The notes under the pieces were generated by a model. It had not been told where the DNA came from and ran no database searches. It saw nothing but the letters and a program-made list of their open reading frames with translations. Below are positions 6,970 through 14,303 of a stretch of DNA of 16,847 nucleotides, piece by piece. Within the stretch, counting starts at the first letter, position 1. Every line of letters begins with the position of its first letter. The position numbers and the translations under genes are program-made. This DNA comes from Mucilaginibacter sp. UBA4741 (lineage in GTDB: Bacteria; Bacteroidota; Bacteroidia; Sphingobacteriales; Sphingobacteriaceae): positions 1 through 16,847 of the forward strand of contig DHIR01000169.1 of the NCBI GenBank assembly GCA_002403905.1, given 5' to 3'.

Positions 6970-7362
6970 ATGCAAAAGTTCACCACCTTTTTAATGTTCG
7001 AGGGTAAGGCCGAGGAAGCGATAAACTTCTATACCACCCTCTTTAAAAATTCATCGATATTAAATATAACACGTTACGGTAAGAACGGCCCTGGTGCCGA
7101 GGGCACGGTAACACACGCCACTTTTAGTCTAAACGGGCAGGAGTTTATGGCTATTGACAGCGCCGTAAAACACGCGTTTGCCTTTACCCCGGCCATATCC
7201 ATCTTTGTTAATTGCGATGATGACAACGAAATTGAGCAGGCATACGCCGCGTTAACAGATGGCGGCAGCGCCATGATGCCATTGGGCAGTTATGGATTCA
7301 GTAAGAAATTTGGTTGGGTGAGTGATAAATTTGGTGTGTCCTGGCAATTGAATTTAGCGTAA
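6970..7362 (+). CDS. VOC-family protein, PhnB-like (glyoxalase-fold)
   Basis: A 130-aa single-domain protein of the PhnB/3-demethylubiquinone methyltransferase-like branch of the vicinal oxygen chelate superfamily. Diagnostic stretches are FLMFEGKAEEAINFYTTLF at the N-terminus, VTHATFSLNGQEFMAID in the middle, ISIFVNCDDDNEIEQAYAALTDGG, and the C-terminal FGWVSDKFGVSWQLNL. The role is not known: relatives include antibiotic-resistance and glyoxalase-like proteins but most are uncharacterised. It starts 4 nt after the GyrI-like gene, consistent with a two-gene transcript of small-ligand proteins, and converges with the MarR gene. Confidence 0.88.
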   Translation: MQKFTTFLMFEGKAEEAINFYTTLFKNSSILNITRYGKNGPGAEGTVTHATFSLNGQEFMAIDSAVKHAFAFTPAISIFVNCDDDNEIEQAYAALTDGGSAMMPLGSYGFSKKFGWVSDKFGVSWQLNLA

Positions 7363-7373
7363 TACCAAGTGTC

Positions 7374-7401
7374 AGACTTAGTTTTAAAAACTTCTAAGTC
7401 T
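7374..7401. terminator. Inverted repeat between convergent genes, possible bidirectional terminator
   Basis: AGACTTAG at 7374-7381 pairs perfectly with CTAAGTCT at 7394-7401 across an AT-rich loop. It lies 11 nt after the VOC stop and 43 nt before the MarR stop. No long T-tract follows on either strand, so termination is a guess from position. Confidence 0.4.
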
Positions 7402-7411
7402 AGTAAATAAC

Positions 7412-7441
7412 TCCGAAATCGTAATTCCGAAATCCGACATC
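7412..7441. repeat. Degenerate TCCGAAAT/CCGACATC direct repeat
   Basis: TCCGAAAT occurs at 7412-7419 and 7426-7433, followed by CCGACATC at 7434-7441, just beyond the MarR stop. A similar run of CGGACATC/CGGACTT units is at 14922-14947, so this may be a dispersed low-complexity repeat. Confidence 0.4.
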
Positions 7442-7444
7442 ACT

Positions 7445-7894
7445 CTACCCTCTCAACTTATCCAGCAGGTCACTTAGCTGCGCGGCTTCTTCGGAGGTGA
7501 GATTATTTTTTATAAAATCTTTGGTTTTAAATTCGGCATCCATGGTGGCCAGGGTTTCCAGTCCCTTATCGCTGATGCGGATATCAACGGCGCGCCTATC
7601 TTTATTGTTGGTACAGCGGGTTATCATATCCTTTTGCACCAAACGATCAACAATGCGTGAGGCATCGCTCATCTTGTCTATCATGCGTTCTTTTAGCAGA
7701 TTAACAGTAGCCGGTTTGGGGTACTGACCTCTTAATATGCGCAAAATATTAAATTGCTGTTGCGTTAAATTATGTTTTTCAAAATGGCAGTTAAAGGTAT
7801 TCTTTAACCACCCATCGGTGTACGCGATGTTGATAACCGCCTTTTGGTAGTTATCTTCAAACTTTGAACTTTGTATTTCGTCGTCTATTCGCAT
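7445..7894 (-). CDS. MarR-family transcriptional regulator
   Basis: A 149-aa winged helix-turn-helix regulator of the MarR type, normally a dimer that represses nearby genes and responds to small ligands. The N-terminal dimerisation helices are followed by LTQQQFNILRILRGQ, the LLKERMIDKMSDASRIVDRL recognition-helix region (about residues 65-87) and the wing CTNNKDRRAVDIRISDKG with the conserved DRR. The C-terminal helix ends LSDLLDKLRG. The ATG at 7894 is 3 nt past the stop of the DUF5522 gene, so it is the last gene of a probable exonuclease-DUF5522-MarR operon. A near-match promoter box GATATTTG at 7917-7924 might give extra transcription. Target genes are not evident. Confidence 0.92.
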   Translation of the reverse strand: MRIDDEIQSSKFEDNYQKAVINIAYTDGWLKNTFNCHFEKHNLTQQQFNILRILRGQYPKPATVNLLKERMIDKMSDASRIVDRLVQKDMITRCTNNKDRRAVDIRISDKGLETLATMDAEFKTKDFIKNNLTSEEAAQLSDLLDKLRG

Positions 7895-7897
7895 AGC

Positions 7898-8083
7898 TTA
7901 TATTACTTCAAGGATGCAAATATCTTTATTTTTTCCGTGATTTAATCTCTTCGTCGGTTTTTCCGAAATTCCAGGGCAATGCTTGCACTTATTTTGGCAG
8001 CAATAACCACGTTTTAAATGGTAAACTTCTGTAAAAACAAAGTTGCCGTCCTCATTAATATAGTAATCTATATTTTCTTCCAT
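7898..8083 (-). CDS. DUF5522 small Cys-rich protein
   Basis: A 61-aa protein with the pattern DYYINEDGNFVFTEVYHLKRGYCC and then QNKCKHCPG. The four cysteines C28, C29, C33 and C36 form CCxxxCxxC, which suggests metal binding (zinc or an Fe-S cluster); H35 could help. I recognise it as DUF5522, a small uncharacterised family widespread in bacteria. The lysine-rich tail after CPG (to KDICILEVI) is less typical and ends in a fifth cysteine. Gaps are 7 nt after the exonuclease stop and 3 nt before MarR, so all three are probably one transcript. No biochemical function is known to me. Confidence 0.8.
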   Translation of the reverse strand: MEENIDYYINEDGNFVFTEVYHLKRGYCCQNKCKHCPGISEKPTKRLNHGKNKDICILEVI

Positions 8084-8090
8084 TGCCGGT

Positions 8091-9032
8091 TTAATTAAGC
8101 AATTTAACTAATATATCTTTTCCTAAATGGGCTTTTAAATGATAGCCGTTGCCATGTAGCGTCCAAACCTGTTTGGGGTTAACCAGCCTAATAGCCTCTA
8201 AAATATCGTTCCAATCTACATGGTCTGATATAAACAGTGTATCCTCTTTATTAACCTGCAAATTCTTCCAGCCCGATGCAAACAACCGTTTCACCCCGGT
8301 AGCTTTTATATAACTGTTAAACGTAAAAGGCGGCACAATATATACAAACTCATCCTGCGCCTTCATCAGTTTTCGGCCATATATCTGGTGTTTACCCAGC
8401 TTAAAGCCTGCCTGCTCATATATTTGGTTAATGGGCATGATTTTATAATGCACCAACACCTTTTTCTGCGGAGCATGGTCATTTATCATCCTGATCAAGC
8501 GCTGGCTCTTACCTAAGCCATAGGCCCCCAGCAGGATATTACTTTTAATACCATTCAGTTTTTTTATCTCCTCAACTGGGTCGGGATGAATTATTTTCGG
8601 ATCGGCAAAAGTGCTTTCTGTTATCAATACATCCGCGTTAACCCATTCAATAGGGTCGCAGGTAGCATCGGGCTGTATTTTATAATCGCCGGTATATAAA
8701 TAGCTCGCGCTTTCATATTCCATCAGCACCATTGCCGAACCCAGCATGTGTCCCGCAGATACAAAAGTTATTTTAACTCCTTTTATGGTAAATGGCTGAT
8801 TGTAGCCGACAATATTAAACACCTGCGCCGCCGACCGATGGTACCGCAAATGCATAAACTCGCGCGTTGGCCGGGTGCCGTAAACGTCTTTATTGCCGCT
8901 TACGGCATGGTCTGCGTGGGCATGCGATATTACGGCTGTTTGTACAGGCTGCTGCGGGTCCAGGTAAAAATCACCGTATTTACAGTAGATACCGTTGGCG
9001 TTGATAAGGATAAAGTCGTCCAGTATGGTCAT
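8091..9032 (-). CDS. MBL-fold exonuclease, ligase-associated / SNM1-like type
   Basis: A 313-aa metallo-beta-lactamase-fold protein. From the chosen start MTILDDFIL it has GIYCKYGDFYLDP, the metal motif SHAHADH, FVSAGHMLGSA, YTGDYK, the acidic motif LITESTFADP, GAYGLGKSQRLI, and the C-terminal FISDHVDW. This order matches the exonuclease often found with a bacterial ATP-dependent DNA ligase (repair-associated), related to SNM1/Pso2 nucleases. No ligase is present in this window. The frame stays open upstream to a TTG at 9092, but those 20 codons lie inside the palindromic repeat at 9043-9126, so ATG 9032, just past its edge, is the better start. The DUF5522 and MarR genes follow at 7-nt and 3-nt gaps. 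Confidence 0.82.
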   Translation of the reverse strand: MTILDDFILINANGIYCKYGDFYLDPQQPVQTAVISHAHADHAVSGNKDVYGTRPTREFMHLRYHRSAAQVFNIVGYNQPFTIKGVKITFVSAGHMLGSAMVLMEYESASYLYTGDYKIQPDATCDPIEWVNADVLITESTFADPKIIHPDPVEEIKKLNGIKSNILLGAYGLGKSQRLIRMINDHAPQKKVLVHYKIMPINQIYEQAGFKLGKHQIYGRKLMKAQDEFVYIVPPFTFNSYIKATGVKRLFASGWKNLQVNKEDTLFISDHVDWNDILEAIRLVNPKQVWTLHGNGYHLKAHLGKDILVKLLN

Positions 9033-9042
9033 ATTAAAAGAC

Positions 9043-9126
9043 CATGTCATTGCGAGCATAGCGAGAAATCCATACACTCGGCTACTTTTCAATGTATAGA
9101 TTTCTCGCTATACTCGAAATGACATG
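9043..9126. repeat. 34-bp imperfect inverted repeat between coaE and the exonuclease gene
   Basis: Arms 9043-9076 and 9093-9126 match at 31 of 34 positions around a 16-nt loop. The ends read CATGTCATTGCGAG and CTCGAAATGACATG. The TGTCATTGCGAG terminus resembles a dispersed repeat seen between genes in several bacterial genomes (recalled, not searched). Three mismatches between long arms suggest a recent insertion or RNA-level selection. It lies in the 105-nt gap between the coaE stop and the exonuclease start, where it would form a strong hairpin in any read-through transcript. Confidence 0.8.
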
Positions 9127-9137
9127 TTTTATTTATT

Positions 9138-9734
9138 TTATGGGGTTGATAACTGTAAAAACGCTTCATGCAATTCCAATATCTGCGGTATTAATAGTTT
9201 GCTTTCATCGTTCTCAATTATATAATCGGCCAACTCACGCTTTTTGGCTTCTGTAAACTGTTTGGCTTCACGCGCTTCAACTTGGGGGTGGGTTATGTGG
9301 TCGCGTTTGGTTACGCGGTCTATTCGCAGTTCTAAGGGCGCTGTAACCAATAATGAATAATCGCACATTTTGTAAGATGTGCTTTCAAACAACAAAGCAG
9401 CTTCTTTTATTACGTAAGGCACATTTTTAATATCGGCCACCCAGGCATCAAATGCTCTAAAAACAGCAGGGTGCGTTAGTGCGTTTAACTTTGCCAGTTC
9501 TTTATCATCATTAAAAACAATGTTAGCTATGTATTTACGGTCAAGATTGCCATCAGCCAGGTAAGCGGCATCGCCAAAGGTCTTTTTTATATCTGCTATT
9601 AATACAGGGTCGGTAGTCATTATATTTTTAGCAGCGGCATCTGCATAAAAAACAGGGATGCCCAATACCTCGAACATTTTGCTAACCGTAGTTTTACCGC
9701 TGCCTATATTACCGGTGATACCTATTTTAAGCAT
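9138..9734 (-). CDS. coaE: Dephospho-CoA kinase
   Basis: Phosphorylates the 3'-hydroxyl of dephospho-CoA with ATP, the last step of CoA synthesis. The 198 aa are normal for the family. The P-loop GITGNIGSGKTT is at residues 5-16; then PVFYADAAAKNIM around 28-40 with the catalytic-region aspartate, LNALTHPAVFRAF, VIKEAALLFES, and the lid RVTKRDHIT. The start ATG at 9734 overlaps the YbbR stop by one base (TAATG), so translation of the two is likely coupled. This ybbR-coaE order fits the nusB-DUF1573-yajC cluster found in Bacteroidota (recalled). Confidence 0.97.
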   Translation of the reverse strand: MLKIGITGNIGSGKTTVSKMFEVLGIPVFYADAAAKNIMTTDPVLIADIKKTFGDAAYLADGNLDRKYIANIVFNDDKELAKLNALTHPAVFRAFDAWVADIKNVPYVIKEAALLFESTSYKMCDYSLLVTAPLELRIDRVTKRDHITHPQVEAREAKQFTEAKKRELADYIIENDESKLLIPQILELHEAFLQLSTP

Positions 9735-10681
9735 TACTTCTTAACAATGAAATCAATATTGCGGGGTTCGACATTTACAATTTTACAATAGGCAGGCAGC
9801 CGGGTAACTTTAACAGGCAATGTGTTATAACCATATACGCGCCATAAGTTAAGATCGGCCTGAGCTTCAAAAAACTCTTCATCAATATCGGTATATCTGT
9901 TTAACGAGGTTGTAAAAGTTACTTTTACCTTTTGCGGGAATACCTTCACATTAAAAAAATCAACATTACCAACCAGCTTAACCGGTAACTCCAGGGTCTT
10001 TTCGGTAAACTCATCAACCGGGATATTTACCTGTACTGTTTTAGGGTATATGCTGATATTACCTTCGGCAGATGCTTCCAGGTTAATTTGTGTGCTCACA
10101 TTTTCACCAATATTTTTTAGTGATAACGAGTCTGTACGCCAATATTTTATCTTATCAATACGATTACTAGGGCCACTTATGGTAACATACGCCGGCTTAA
10201 TTATCACATCGCCAGATTGGGTGTACTGTTGCCGGTATTTTACTGATTTTACCAATTGCACCGGCACACGGCGCACACTGCGATTTGTAAAATCAAAATA
10301 AAGCGTATCAGGCGTGATAGCGGTTATTTGATTATCCAACGCTTTTTCCGAGTTAATTTCTGCCAGCTGCGCGCTCAATACTACATAGGCCTCGCTATCC
10401 AACTTACTCAAATCAACCTTAATTATGTGGTTCTGCTCGTTTATTCTTGAAAGCAGCATTTGCCAGCCACTGCCCTTTACGGTAACATTAACCGTATCAG
10501 ATTGCAATGAATGAAATGCCCGTTTTAGCGGCGCATTTTTAAAGGTGAGTATCTCCTTTACGCTATAATTATAAGAGTTTGACAAGGTAACAACTATCCA
10601 GGCACAAAGCGCCAGCACCAGGCACGTAATAAATGCCGATGCCCGCCTACGTTCTGTTACTGATAGTTTTATTATGGCCAT
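9734..10681 (-). CDS. YbbR-like domain protein
   Basis: A 315-aa membrane-anchored protein: a charged N-terminus (MAIIKLSVTERRR), one transmembrane segment around residues 15-35, and an extracytoplasmic remainder of beta-rich YbbR-like repeats. Visible repeat cues are VNVTVKGSGW, the V.Y..Q..G.V...P..V.ISGP pattern around 165-185, and KVKVTFTTS near 255. In Firmicutes YbbR (CdaR) regulates the c-di-AMP cyclase CdaA; in Bacteroidota the partner is not known and no diadenylate cyclase is next to it here. It ends in the TAATG overlap with coaE. The gap to yajC (114 nt) contains a strong hairpin. Confidence 0.85.
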   Translation of the reverse strand: MAIIKLSVTERRRASAFITCLVLALCAWIVVTLSNSYNYSVKEILTFKNAPLKRAFHSLQSDTVNVTVKGSGWQMLLSRINEQNHIIKVDLSKLDSEAYVVLSAQLAEINSEKALDNQITAITPDTLYFDFTNRSVRRVPVQLVKSVKYRQQYTQSGDVIIKPAYVTISGPSNRIDKIKYWRTDSLSLKNIGENVSTQINLEASAEGNISIYPKTVQVNIPVDEFTEKTLELPVKLVGNVDFFNVKVFPQKVKVTFTTSLNRYTDIDEEFFEAQADLNLWRVYGYNTLPVKVTRLPAYCKIVNVEPRNIDFIVKK

Positions 10682-10700
10682 ATTATTTAGCTAAAAGCCG

Positions 10701-10742
10701 AAAGCGGAAAGGTAAAAGCTATGCTGCTTTTCTTTCCGCTTT
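10701..10742. repeat. Hairpin repeat between yajC and ybbR
   Basis: AAAGCGGAAA (10701-10710) pairs perfectly with TTTCCGCTTT (10733-10742), and inside it AAAAGC (10714-10719) pairs with GCTTTT (10726-10731). The flanks 10689-10795 carry further AAAGC/GCTTT words, suggesting a larger repeat. It lies inside an otherwise compact operon, so it may separate yajC from ybbR expression or stabilise one transcript end. No clear U-tract follows. Confidence 0.6.
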
Positions 10743-10795
10743 GTTAATATTTATTCTGTATAAAAGCCTGCAGCTTTATGCTTTGAACCTTTACC

Positions 10796-11119
10796 TTATT
10801 TAGTTGAAACCGGCGTAGTTAAAGTCTTTGAGTCATCTAAAGATATTGCCGATTTATTAAAACGAAGTTTGTGTCCGCCTTCCGTTTCAATTAAAAAGGT
10901 TGCATCAGCAACTTCAATAATTTTACCGTGCATACCGGATGTAGTGATGATCTTGTCGCCTTTTTTTAAATCGTTAACAAAGTTCTTTTGATCTTTTTGC
11001 TTTTTTATTTGCGGACGGATCATAAAGAAATAAAACACTATAACGATTAGTATTAGTGGCAAAATTGAGCCAAAACTGCCCAACGGCCCGCTGGCTTGTA
11101 GTAAAATAGTTGCTATCAT
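10796..11119 (-). CDS. yajC: Preprotein translocase subunit YajC
   Basis: Small inner-membrane accessory subunit of the Sec translocon, associated with SecDF. The 107 aa have one transmembrane segment, about residues 15-34 (ILPLILIVIVFYFFMIRPQ), followed by the family hallmark IRPQIKKQK and the soluble part LKKGDKIITTSGMHGKIIEV. The gene starts 9 nt after the DUF1573 stop and is probably in the same transcript as nusB. secDF is not in the window. Confidence 0.96.
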   Translation of the reverse strand: MIATILLQASGPLGSFGSILPLILIVIVFYFFMIRPQIKKQKDQKNFVNDLKKGDKIITTSGMHGKIIEVADATFLIETEGGHKLRFNKSAISLDDSKTLTTPVSTK

Positions 11120-11128
11120 TTTAATTTA

Positions 11129-11533
11129 TTATTTTGTAAGTACTTCGCCAATTAAATGCACAATGCTTTGTGGCGGCTGGCTGTTTGCGGTAACTGTTAT
11201 TAATTTATCTTGTAAGCCTGATTTACCGGCACTGTTAAACGTTACGGCTATTGAAGCTGTGTCGCCCGGCATTACCGGTTTTTTAGGCCATATTGGCGTA
11301 GTACACCCGCATGATGCTGTTGCGTTGGTTATGATGAGTGGTGATTTACCTGTATTGGTAAACGTAAAGCGGTGCGACACCTTTTCGCCTTGTTTTATTT
11401 TACCAAAATCATAGCTGTCTTTTTCATACCTAATGTCAGATCCATCGGTAGTAACTACTACAGTTTTTTTGTTTGTTTGATTGCAAGCCATTAACGCGCT
11501 TGCCATAAATAAGCTTAAAATCAGTTTTTTCAT
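11129..11533 (-). CDS. DUF1573 lipoprotein
   Basis: A 134-aa exported lipoprotein with an Ig-like DUF1573 domain. The signal peptide MKKLILSLFMASALMAC ends in a lipobox-type LMAC with C17 as the lipidated residue. Family motifs are YDFGKIKQGEKVSHRFTFTN, the SCGCT motif in NATASCGCTTP, and VTFNSAGKSG. Function is not established. The frame opens four codons upstream with a TTG at 11545, but that start would overlap nusB and lengthen the signal peptide; ATG 11533 lies 4 nt after the nusB stop, so I chose it. It precedes yajC by 9 nt. Confidence 0.9.
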   Translation of the reverse strand: MKKLILSLFMASALMACNQTNKKTVVVTTDGSDIRYEKDSYDFGKIKQGEKVSHRFTFTNTGKSPLIITNATASCGCTTPIWPKKPVMPGDTASIAVTFNSAGKSGLQDKLITVTANSQPPQSIVHLIGEVLTK

Positions 11534-11537
11534 GCTG

Positions 11538-12485
11538 TTATTCAATTAATCCTCTACCTGTTTTATTAATTTTCTTTTCGGCTTTTAGTTCAAATAAAAT
11601 CTTGTCTAATATACCGTTAATAAACGAATTGCTTTTTGGCGTACTAAACTCTTTTGATATCTCCAGGTACTCATTAATGGTAACCTTAACCGGGATTGAC
11701 GCAAAGTTAACAAATTCGGCAATAGCCATTTTCATTAACAAAGTATCCATCATGGCAATACGCTCTGGTTCCCAATTTTGGGTTTTGGCGCTTATTAGCG
11801 CCTGGTAATCTTTATCGTAACGTACCGAAGTTTCTAATAACTTAACAATAAATTCTTTATCCTCTTCCCAGTTACCGGTTACCTCGGCCAGTTTGTTTTT
11901 TACCGGCTCATCAAAAGCAAAGTTTTTAAATGTTTTAGCTATCAGCGCTTGTAATACATCTTTATCAACCGGCCAAAAAATAAACTTCTCTTCAAAAACC
12001 TGGTCGGCCAGGGTTGATTTTAGAATAATTTTTTTGAAAATGAATTTAATGATATCCTTATCCGTCTGGATGGTATCGCCTGTTTTCTGCAGGTATTCGG
12101 CATACTCAGGTGCGGCTTTAAGATTGGTAAATAGTGTTTTAACCAACTCGGGCTCAAATGTCCACTCTACCTTATATTTTTTTATACCGGCTAAAAACTC
12201 TTTATTTTGGTTTAAAGATATGGCAAACCTATTGGTGAGTATTTTAAGGTTGGCATTCAAATCATCGGCAGTAGGTAAATGTTTGTGTGCCCTGTCTATG
12301 GCATCTATATCGGCATAGCCCACCACTTCTGATATCAGGGATAGCATCCAAATATACATTTCGTATACCTGGTCTATACTTTGCAATAAGTTTTTTTCCT
12401 GCTGTTTAATATTAACCGCATCAGTTTGATGAAATGCGTATAATGACTGTAATACTTTTACCCGTAGGTGCCTTCTGTTTAACAT
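11538..12485 (-). CDS. nusB: Transcription antitermination factor NusB (long Bacteroidota form)
   Basis: RNA-binding antitermination factor that works with NusE (S10) on rRNA leader boxA. At 315 aa it is about twice the E. coli protein (139 aa). The N-terminal RRHLRVKVLQSLYAF is the NusB start motif; a long insertion or divergent second helical region follows; the C-terminal part (from about residue 225) has DTLLMKMAIAEF, SIPVKVTINEYLEISKEFSTPKSNSFINGILDKI, the canonical NusB end. Extended NusB is the usual form in this phylum as I recall. The DUF1573 gene follows at a 4-nt gap. The dehydrogenase lies 44 nt upstream on the same strand. Confidence 0.93.
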   Translation of the reverse strand: MLNRRHLRVKVLQSLYAFHQTDAVNIKQQEKNLLQSIDQVYEMYIWMLSLISEVVGYADIDAIDRAHKHLPTADDLNANLKILTNRFAISLNQNKEFLAGIKKYKVEWTFEPELVKTLFTNLKAAPEYAEYLQKTGDTIQTDKDIIKFIFKKIILKSTLADQVFEEKFIFWPVDKDVLQALIAKTFKNFAFDEPVKNKLAEVTGNWEEDKEFIVKLLETSVRYDKDYQALISAKTQNWEPERIAMMDTLLMKMAIAEFVNFASIPVKVTINEYLEISKEFSTPKSNSFINGILDKILFELKAEKKINKTGRGLIE

Positions 12486-12529
12486 TTTTGTAAGAACGAT
12501 TTAGGAATGAATCCTGTTTGTGATTTATT

Positions 12530-13615
12530 TTAATAGCTAGATTTTACTTTGTTAATGTCTGTAATACGTTTTTCAACAATTTTGTTTGCAGCCAGTATGG
12601 TAGAAATGCTTTCTGCTTTAGAAAGTTTTAAAACATTGCGTGTTGCCTCATAAATATTTTCGGTTAGCTGTAATGAGCGCTTTTTTGTAAAGCCCATCAG
12701 TTCCGAGTAGCAGTTAATAACCCCACCTGCGTTTATAACGTAATCCGGGGCAAATATTATGCCTTTGTCCAATAATAATTGTCCGTGTATATCTTCATCT
12801 TCCAACTGGTTATTGGCCGAGCCTGCTATAATAGCGCATTTAAGCTTGTTTATAGTTTCTGTATTAATGGTACCACCCAACGCGCATGGCGAATAAATAT
12901 CGGCATCAATATCAAAAATGGTATTGTTAGATATGGCTTCGGCACCATATTTTTTTGATATCTGCCGTGTGCGATCCTCGTCAATATCGCTTATATAAAC
13001 TTTTACATTTTCATCGCGCAGCAACTTTACCAGGTTTTCGCCTACGTGGCCTATGCCTTGTACGATAACCGATTTACCAGTTAAACTATCTGTACCAAAA
13101 ACTTCTTTTACGGATGCTTTGATACCCATAAAAACACCCATTGCTGCAATTGGGGCCGGGTCGCCGCTGCCGCCAATACTTTCGGGCAAACCGGCAACAT
13201 GCTCGGTTTCCATACGGATATACTCCATATCGCGCGGATTGGTGCCTACATCTTCGCCGGCAATAAACTCGCCATTAAAATTTTTTACAAAGCGGCCAAA
13301 CTTACGCATCAGTGCTTCATTTTTGTCCTTGCGCGAATCGCCAATAATAACCGCGCTGCCGCCACCCAGGTTAAGGCCTGATATGGCTGCCTTATAAGTC
13401 ATACTCCTTGAAAGACGCAAAACATCAGCAAGAGCTTCGTTTTCGGTTTTATAAGTCCACATACGGATACCGCCCAAAGCAGGGCCCAATATAGTATTGT
13501 GTATTGCTATGATTGCTTTTAAGCCGGTATCGGGGTCGCTACAGTAAACAACTTTTTTATGCCCGCAGTCTTCCAGCTGGCTAAAAATCGAATCGGTGGC
13601 TTTTGTGATCGGCAT
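12530..13615 (-). CDS. Glu/Leu/Phe/Val dehydrogenase family (leucine dehydrogenase-like)
   Basis: NAD-dependent oxidative deamination of an amino acid, most like leucine dehydrogenase by length (361 aa) and by GPALGGIRMW, MTYKAAISGLNLGGG, and EDVGTN. Substrate lysine K75 in MTYK and D122 in GEDVGT are kept; the Rossmann motif GIGHVG is at 187-192. Twelve residues after K75, where Bacillus leucine dehydrogenase has the catalytic lysine of GGGK, this protein has serine: S87 in GGGSAVIIG (codon AGC at 13355-13357). That is a two-base change from AAA or AAG, so not a simple sequencing slip. It may be a lineage variant or reduce dehydrogenase activity. A good Bacteroidota promoter lies upstream. 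The downstream neighbour is nusB. Confidence 0.85.
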   Translation of the reverse strand: MPITKATDSIFSQLEDCGHKKVVYCSDPDTGLKAIIAIHNTILGPALGGIRMWTYKTENEALADVLRLSRSMTYKAAISGLNLGGGSAVIIGDSRKDKNEALMRKFGRFVKNFNGEFIAGEDVGTNPRDMEYIRMETEHVAGLPESIGGSGDPAPIAAMGVFMGIKASVKEVFGTDSLTGKSVIVQGIGHVGENLVKLLRDENVKVYISDIDEDRTRQISKKYGAEAISNNTIFDIDADIYSPCALGGTINTETINKLKCAIIAGSANNQLEDEDIHGQLLLDKGIIFAPDYVINAGGVINCYSELMGFTKKRSLQLTENIYEATRNVLKLSKAESISTILAANKIVEKRITDINKVKSSY

Positions 13616-13635
13616 GTATTGTTATTAAGGCGCAA

Positions 13636-13665
13636 CAAAAGTAGCTATTTTTTTTACGCAACAAA
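13636..13665 (-). promoter_or_regulatory. Promoter of the amino-acid dehydrogenase (TTTG-N18-TACTTTTG)
   Basis: On the minus strand TTTG (13662-13665) is followed after 18 nt by TACTTTTG (13636-13643), a full match to the Bacteroidota -33/-7 promoter TTTG-N17-23-TAnnTTTG. The ATG is 20 nt downstream. This is the clearest promoter in the window and could also drive nusB and the genes beyond it. Confidence 0.7.
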
Positions 13666-13683
13666 GGTTTTTAATAGGTAAAT

Positions 13684-13712
13684 GTAGCGATGGGTTTAAA
13701 ACCCATCGCTAC
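13684..13712. repeat. Perfect 14-bp REP-like palindrome
   Basis: GTAGCGATGGGTTT (13684-13697) and its exact reverse complement AAACCCATCGCTAC (13699-13712) flank a single base. It lies between the divergent dehydrogenase and GNAT genes. The GC-rich ends and symmetric form are those of REP-type elements, usually moved by RAYT/TnpA-REP transposases; no such transposase is in the window. Confidence 0.75.
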
Positions 13713-13733
13713 GGGGGAGCTAAAAAATAAATT

Positions 13734-13741
13734 TATATTTG
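13734..13741 (+). promoter_or_regulatory. -7 promoter box (TATATTTG) directly before the GNAT gene
   Basis: TATATTTG matches TAnnTTTG exactly and ends 4 nt before the ATG at 13746. If used, the transcript would start at or next to the start codon, that is, leaderless. No clear TTTG -33 box is seen. Confidence 0.4.
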
Positions 13742-13745
13742 ATGC

Positions 13746-14249
13746 ATGAGCATTATTACACGAACGCCCCGAATAACAATACGTGAATTTTTACCCGAAG
13801 AAATAGAAACTTACCTCGCCCATTTTACGGATGAAAAGGTTGCACTTTATCTACCAAAAAGAAGCCGTGAGGAGCGTATAAACATATTTAACAATGCTTT
13901 AAGCCAATACCCTGTAACCAAAACAGCAGGCATTTGGGGGATGTTTGACCCAACCACTACCGAGTTTATTGGCAGTTGCCTGCTACGCCCTTTTAATGAT
14001 GACCCGACAATATTAGAGTTAGGTTATAGCATGGAACAAAAATACTGGGGACAAGGCATTGGTACCGAAATGGCTATAGCAATGGTTGAACATGCGTTTG
14101 CAGATACTACTATAACCGCAATTGTAGCGGTTACTACTTTAGAAAACATAGGCTCGCAACGTGTACTTGAAAAAGCGGGATTAAAACGTGAGGGTGATTT
14201 GGTGAGAAATGGGGAGGAGTTGGCGTTTTTTAAGTTAAAAGCGAATTAG
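13746..14249 (+). CDS. GNAT N-acetyltransferase, RimJ/RimL-like
   Basis: A 167-aa acetyl-CoA-dependent N-acetyltransferase. The acetyl-CoA-binding motif A is ELGYSMEQKYWGQGIGTEMA (Q/G-x-G-x-G/A form); motif B follows as VTTLENIGSQRVLEKAGLKREGDL, characteristic of the RimJ/RimL branch that acetylates protein N-termini or small amines. The substrate is not predictable. The ATG at 13746 directly follows a promoter-like box. A small 6-bp stem, GCAATT (14265-14270) with AATTGC (14273-14278), lies after the stop. It is separated by 67 nt from the antitoxin gene. Confidence 0.9.
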   Translation: MSIITRTPRITIREFLPEEIETYLAHFTDEKVALYLPKRSREERINIFNNALSQYPVTKTAGIWGMFDPTTTEFIGSCLLRPFNDDPTILELGYSMEQKYWGQGIGTEMAIAMVEHAFADTTITAIVAVTTLENIGSQRVLEKAGLKREGDLVRNGEELAFFKLKAN

Positions 14250-14303
14250 GTTGTTTTTATTGTTGCAATTTGAATTGCGAGATAGAAGATCATAATAATT
14301 TTG

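Noticed and set aside
9033..9092. Upstream TTG start for the exonuclease, adding 20 residues
   Set aside because: The added codons lie almost wholly inside an inverted repeat and give no family-like sequence; ATG 9032 starts just beyond it.
11534..11545. TTG start four codons upstream for the DUF1573 lipoprotein
   Set aside because: It would overlap nusB and lengthen the signal peptide; ATG 11533 gives a normal lipoprotein signal.
11893..12318. Plus-strand open frame of 141 codons opposite nusB
   Set aside because: Shadow of nusB with low-complexity composition; no recognisable domain.
13684..13712. Perfect palindrome as an intrinsic terminator
   Set aside because: It lies between divergent genes, where no transcript ends, and has no T-tract; a REP-like element fits better.
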